This document shows positions 59,558 to 64,000 of a DNA stretch of 64,000 nucleotides, in pieces. The notes beneath the pieces are model-generated. The model was not told the origin of the DNA and did no database searches. It worked only from the letters and a program-made list of their open reading frames with translations. The translations under genes were made by a program, and so were the position numbers. The stretch lies in the NCBI GenBank assembly GCA_015680685.1, contig MNCI01018178.1, positions 495,696-559,695 of the forward strand, read 5' to 3'. Position 1 is the stretch's first letter; each line of letters opens with the position of its first letter. Source of the DNA: Gnetum montanum (Eukaryota; Streptophyta; Gnetopsida; Gnetales; Gnetaceae).

Positions 59558-60424
59558 TCATGCCTGCAACCATTGAAGAACCAAGTTTAGGTCATTTACG
59601 TGATCAATAGCTTTCTCATATTTGACAGCTATATCGTCCACGTAATCATTTAGCTTCCCTAAAAGGTAATTGCTAAAGATGTAAGTCATCGTCCATTGGT
59701 ATGTCACTCCTGCATTCTTTAGCTGAAAGGGCATCATTGTGTAGTAGAAGGTTCCCCAAGGGGTTATGAAGGTAGTTTCTAGCTGATGTTCCAGGTTTAT
59801 GCGGATTTGGTTGTAGCCTAAGAAACCATCCATAAAGGATAGTAAGGCATGACTAGCTATAGTATCAATAAGTTTGTTGATGCTAGGAAATGGGAAATTG
59901 TCCTTAATTGTTGCCTTGTTCAAATCTCGAAAGTATATATAGATTCGTATACCCCCAGTTTTCTTTGAAACGACTACGATGTTTGATATCCATTTCGAAT
60001 AATCAACCGCCCGAATGAACCTAGCCTGGTAAAGTTTAGTAATTTTGCTACATATAGCTAATGCAATCTTTGGTTTGATCTTGTAGGCTTTTTTTTTGAC
60101 CACCTTGACATGTGGACTTAGTATGATGTTGTGTTGTATAATGCGTGGGTCTAAGCCTGGCATGTCTTTGTACGACCATGAAAACACTTTAGCGTTATCA
60201 TTGAGAACTCTAGAGATGCTTTGTTTGACCTGTGACTCTAGTAACGAGCTAAGTTTTAATGTTCTTACTTCCCCTTTGGATGTAGTCATGGGGATTTTGA
60301 CAAGAGGGTCCTTAGTCACATCACTGGCCTCTAAATCTAGAGTTTGGACTAGATGTTTGGGCCTGTAGCAACCAAAAATGTCGACGGCTAGAAAGAAAAC
60401 CAAAGGGTCATCGGTTGTTAACAT
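59558..60424 (-). pseudogene. TAT-like reverse transcriptase, open 288-codon frame
   Basis: From ATG 60,424: an N-terminal extension, then RT with KVFSWSYKDMPGLDPRIIQH (the lineage-typical start), NIVVVSKKTGGIRIYIYFRD, LSFMDGFLGYNQIRI (motif A Asp present), MPFQLKNAGVTYQWTM, and LNDYVDDIAVKYEK (catalytic DD intact). The frame then breaks before the last RT motifs, around 59,560-59,360. Upstream, only about 28 bases separate the ATG from the LTR end; no gag or protease is present. Confidence 0.85.
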
Positions 60425-60451
60425 TCGTAACTTCGTTTCTGTGGGAGGGCC

Positions 60452-61952
60452 GTGCTAGATGGGACAGAAATGGGACACCCTAAATAGTCTGGTCGATCAG
60501 ACAGGGACTTAGTCGATGTTAATATAACCTTTTGCAACGTGTGATTAAAAGAAAAATGAGACTGATAGCGCGAAGTAATGCTTAAAGACAAAAGAGATAG
60601 AAAACAGTATAAAATGCAATAGTAAGTAGGAGACAAAGTAAAATGCAGTTAGAAAAATGCACCGCTTCGAAGCTACAACTTCGCTTTGTCAAGATGGATA
60701 CAATCAGTCGCACAGCGCTGGGAACTACAAAGATCCCGAGAGTAACCAAGACGTATAGAGCAAGATGGCTATGCGCTTGAACGTGGACTCAAGCGTTAAC
60801 AATGCAAAGTGCTACCAAGGTGGTAGAAAATAAAAATGCCAACTGAGAGTGCAAAATATTTACAATGCCAAATAGAAAGCTTGCAATGCTCAAGGTTATA
60901 GTGCTAACTTTTTCTTGTCAGCCAACAAAATCGTTAGCTGATCAAATTGTGGACCAGGGGCCAAGAAGTTTGAAAAAAAAGGGATCAAGGAGATTCAGAG
61001 AGGGTTTTAATGTCACTCATTGGGGTATTTATAGGACTAGGGGCATGCAAAAGATGTGATTTGGACACCACGTGCCTTGGGCCTATGCTGACCTCTCTAT
61101 GCTGCACGTGCCTACATGATCATTGGGCGAGCTTGTCATGTCGTAATTACAAGCCTACCACGTTGTAATTACGCTATCAAAGAAATAGTACAATTAGGTG
61201 AGGTGCATTAATGTCATGTAACCACTTTTCATGCCTTGTTATGCTTTGTATCGTAGCATGTTTTGCATAGTGTAGCATGTTCTCACGCTGTGCTACATCG
61301 TGCAGTGTAGCGTAGCCGATGGTTCGAAGCAAAGAATTTGCGTTGTGTTTTTCTACATGTGTTGGAAACCTTTGCAATGTCATGACTACTGGTTGCAAAT
61401 TTGCTATGCTACGTAGAGTATCGTAGCATAGTAGCTGTCCTTAGTCTCAAAAATGTCGCCAATCTACAAACTTTGCCTTTTGCATTGTGAAGCTTGCAAA
61501 CTTGCTGATCCCGCCCTTTGAGATGCCTTCTGTCACTTTCACAAAATTGCTACACCTCGTTGCGCCATGTAGCTTAGCGTAGCATAGTAGCAAACATGAC
61601 CTACTTTTGGTCAAGTTCGCCACTTTCTAAAAGAATGAGACATTGCTAAAGGACTTAGAGTTGAGCGAGGGGACTAATTGTCCAGCTTTTGCTATGTTGT
61701 GCTACACTGTGTAGCACACCATAGCGTAGCATTGCGCTTCTGTAAACATCTTCTGAAGTTTGCTATGCTACATAGCGTAGCATAGCATAGCAAAACTCCT
61801 TAACTTAGAAAACTTGCTGAAGTGCACAATCTGAAAATCAGAGCATCCATCTCCTGAAGGACTGCCGTAACGCTGTGCAATTTACAAAGACGTGGTGAAG
61901 CAAGCATGCCTTCAAATTTTGGGATTTTTTAGGGCTAGTAAAGGGATGTTTC
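60452..61952 (-). mobile_element. Minus-strand TAT-like LTR (short copy)
   Basis: Homologous to 52,908-55,266: U5 end with AGTCTGGTCGATCAGACAGG in plus orientation, TATA box at 61,026-61,033 with the same flank (TTTGGACACCAC), U3 with GCTACG palindromes, and TCCCAAAATTTG near the U3 start. The U3 start is placed at about 61,952 by alignment; the polypurine tract there is not recognisable. Confidence 0.7.
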
Positions 61953-62199
61953 TAAGGATGCTATGTTGGTCTCATAAGAGGGAGGTTCAAGGTCTACCAA
62001 CTCTACATTCAAGGGTCTTGTAAACCTACCATGAGGCCCTGTCAAAATTAAGGACGAACAGAGATCATCATGTGTAGTCATTTTTCCAAGCAACCTATGA
62101 TAATAAGCAAACAAACAAAGTCAAGTGATGCTTGCTTAACATAGTGACATGCAATAAAATATATGCAAAGCAATTATGCAACATTAAATAATTTCCAGT

Positions 62200-62446
62200 T
62201 TAAGGTCTTAACAGACCGCAACCATGCAAAATTGTGCGTTGAAGTTGCCAGTTTAAGGTCTTAGCAGACCGCCACTAGGTTTAAAATGTAAAGGGAATGC
62301 TAAAATTGCTAGTTTAAGGTCGTAGTAGACCGCAACCATGCAAAATTGTATGTTGACGTTGCTAGTTTAAGGTCTTGGCAGACTGCCACTGCGTTTAAAA
62401 TGTAAAGGGAATGCTAAAACTGCTAGTTTAAGGTCTTGGTGGACCT
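62200..62446 (-). repeat. Hairpin array, five units in a dimeric layout
   Basis: GGTC...GACC hairpins start at 62,204, 62,257, 62,318, 62,370 (last arm GACT) and 62,432, spaced 53, 61, 52, 62 bp: a repeat of about 114 bp with two hairpins each. It lies just upstream (minus strand) of the short LTR, as the other arrays lie upstream of their 3' LTRs. Confidence 0.85.
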
Positions 62447-62469
62447 CCATTGGGCCACATTGTACAAAA

Positions 62470-64000
62470 TGAAGTGAAAATTTTATTGCATTTGGGTGCT
62501 ACGCTGCAACTGCATGCTACACTAGAGTAGACCCTTGCTATGCTATAAGGGATAGGGGTGTCCCATGCTACGCTACAAGGGACAGGGGAATTCCCCATTG
62601 CACATGGAACATGGTACATCTCATGTTACGCACGGGACATAAAACACCCCAAAAAGTAACAAGGGCTTTAACCACGTAGGCTATAAATAGGGGATTAGCC
62701 ATGGTAATCTTGTCACTTTCACTATCAGAGCCAACACTGAGAGAGTAGTGTGGTTACACTGACAGCGTAGTAGTTGCAACGTAGAAATCGATACAGCTAA
62801 TTTTGTCAAAATGACGATGGTGTGTAGGAGTGGATGTAGGCATCAAGGTCTTGCCAATGTGGAGGAAGGAGAACACACCTTGCAACGTCTCCCCAAGGCA
62901 TACATTAAGGAATGGCAAGAGGCCCCATCCTCCCCGTAAGTTGCTATGCTACCCTTGCTTTCATGGTGCAATTTATCAAGTGGGGTTTTTACTGCAGTCA
63001 TTACGTCTTGGTTGCTATAGTCATTACTATTTCTACGCTATGATTGTTATTATTTCCTTCACTACTACTTTAGCTATCGCACCATGGCTCTTGCTACTTT
63101 GGCCGCAACGGCAGTGGCAATCTCTATGCTACAATTGGTACATGGTGTTGCCTTGATCACCATTGTTAGGAATGGACGATGCACCACCCTAAGCGTTTGA
63201 AGGGTTCTGAGCAACATAGTACACTTTGGGTAGCGTACTATGCATCCTCGGTAGCATAGCACACATGGAGACAGGTCTTGATTTATTTCTCATTACATTC
63301 TATGCGATAGGATAGGGTTGGGGTTGTGCAAACATTATGTATTTTTCTCAGGACGCGTTACTTTTGGCATTGTGACTGAAAGACTATTGTGTTTTCGGTG
63401 GTCGCTACGCTACACCGTTACGCTGAAATGCTGCTTTACCTACTACGTTGCTATGCTACCAGGCCCGCTATGCCGCTACGCTTGTTGCAGTGTTGTACTT
63501 GCTGCATTGTTATGCTTGTTACATGTCATACTTGCTATGTTGCACGGGGTGTGGTCATCATGTCATGCTATGCGTAACGCAACCACTACTCTGTGCAAAG
63601 TGTACCTACTATGCTATGCTATGCATAACATAGCTACTACACTATGTAGGGTGTACCTGTTATGCTACACTATGGGTAACGTAGCCGCTGTGTTGCGCAG
63701 GGTGTACCTACTCTCCTACACTATGCATAACACTCTGCTACGCTGCATGCAACTACTACGCTACACGGGACAAGTCGTGAAAGTGGAATTTGACAAATGT
63801 TTATCTTTGTTTCATTGTGCCAAGGTCATACTATTTCATACTTAGGAAACGTTTGTACACCAAGGGTTACACTACGCTATTCATCACTTGAACACCATGT
63901 TAACGCTTTGCGCTATGCCATGTAGGGTCATGTTGAAACCCATCCTGATCATGATTGAGCTAGTAGGGGTTTTGTGCTTCCTGAGTGCACCTATGGCCAA
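62470..64000 (+). mobile_element. LTR-like GCTACG-rich region with a plus-strand TATA box
   Basis: TATAAATA at 62,683-62,690 in the plus orientation, with GCTACGCTACAAGGGACAGG-type words before it. 63,230-63,960 is full of TATGCTATGC / GTAGCGTA words, so the 175-codon frame at 63,318-63,845 is Cys/Tyr/Met-rich by repetition and not called as a gene. Probably a related LTR in the opposite orientation, running off the window. Confidence 0.45.

Noticed and set aside
60452-61952. Simple solo-LTR insertion between protease and RT
   Set aside because: The upstream side holds a hairpin array, which belongs before a 3' LTR, not protease; and the same LTR-to-pol junction recurs at 52.9 kb.
63318-63845. 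175-codon Cys/Tyr/Met-rich frame
   Set aside because: Generated by GCTATG/GTAGCG repeats; the alternative frames at 63,389 and 63,448 are open for the same reason.
1-64000. Plant cellular genes, tRNA, rRNA, CRISPR arrays, bacterial-type operons
   Set aside because: None supported. tRNA-like matches are primer binding sites only; spaced repeats are LTR-internal and without CRISPR-type unique spacers.

Overview
This window is plant nuclear DNA made almost entirely of nested, mostly decayed retroelements. I find no convincing cellular gene, tRNA, rRNA or CRISPR array. I suggest a gymnosperm, most likely a conifer. The reasons are many old layered LTR retrotransposons with long AT-rich spacers, and a Penelope-like element (PLE) reverse transcriptase at 37.9-38.9 kb; in land plants, canonical PLEs (the Dryad group) are known mainly from conifers. 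Species is not determinable by eye.

Layout. (1) 1-5.7 kb, + strand: the 3' half of a Ty3/gypsy element of the TAT/Ogre type that carries only gag-protease (an open 917+ codon frame, the only long intact coding frame in the window), then an array of small hairpin repeats, a polypurine tract and a 3' LTR. (2) 5.8-7.5 kb: Athila-like gag remnant. (3) 7.5-12.2 kb: AT-rich sequence with one LTR-like block and one unassigned minus-strand reading frame. (4) 12,230-18,523: full-length but dead Copia element with two LTRs and a perfect 5-bp target duplication (GCATC). (5) 19.4-24.7 kb: dead chromovirus (gag to chromodomain) with a 3' LTR starting at 24,121. (6) 27.3-39.9 kb: minus-strand gypsy element whose right LTR was split by a Penelope-like element at 34,838-39,211. 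(7) 41.4-48.0 kb: minus-strand chromovirus with both LTRs and a tRNA-Met type primer site. (8) 48.8-52.8 kb: plus-strand TAT-like element (LTR-like region, 126-base gap, broken gag) cut at about 52,834. (9) 52.8-64 kb: minus-strand TAT-like material in the order hairpin array, LTR, pol (RT, RNase H, second RNase H, integrase), hairpin array, LTR, start of pol, followed beyond the upstream end by LTR-like sequence.

How the parts relate. Blocks 1, 8 and 9 are one extended family. They share the LTR start TGAAACACCA, the polypurine tract AAAGAGGGGCCA, a related gag, and hairpin arrays lying between the coding region and the 3' LTR. One copy has gag-protease without pol; the minus-strand copy has pol directly after an LTR without gag. 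The most unusual signal is the hairpin array: 14-nt stem-loops (4-bp stem, 6-nt loop) followed by NTAAACTA, whose stems vary in a base-pair-compensating way (AGTC/GACT, CGTC/GACG, GGTC/GACC, CATC/GATG, GGCC/GGCC).

Assembly notes: single N bases at 7,608 and 17,818 are each flanked by exact direct repeats and look like unmerged contig overlaps. A gap of 126 N lies at 51,295-51,420 inside imperfect tandem repeats.
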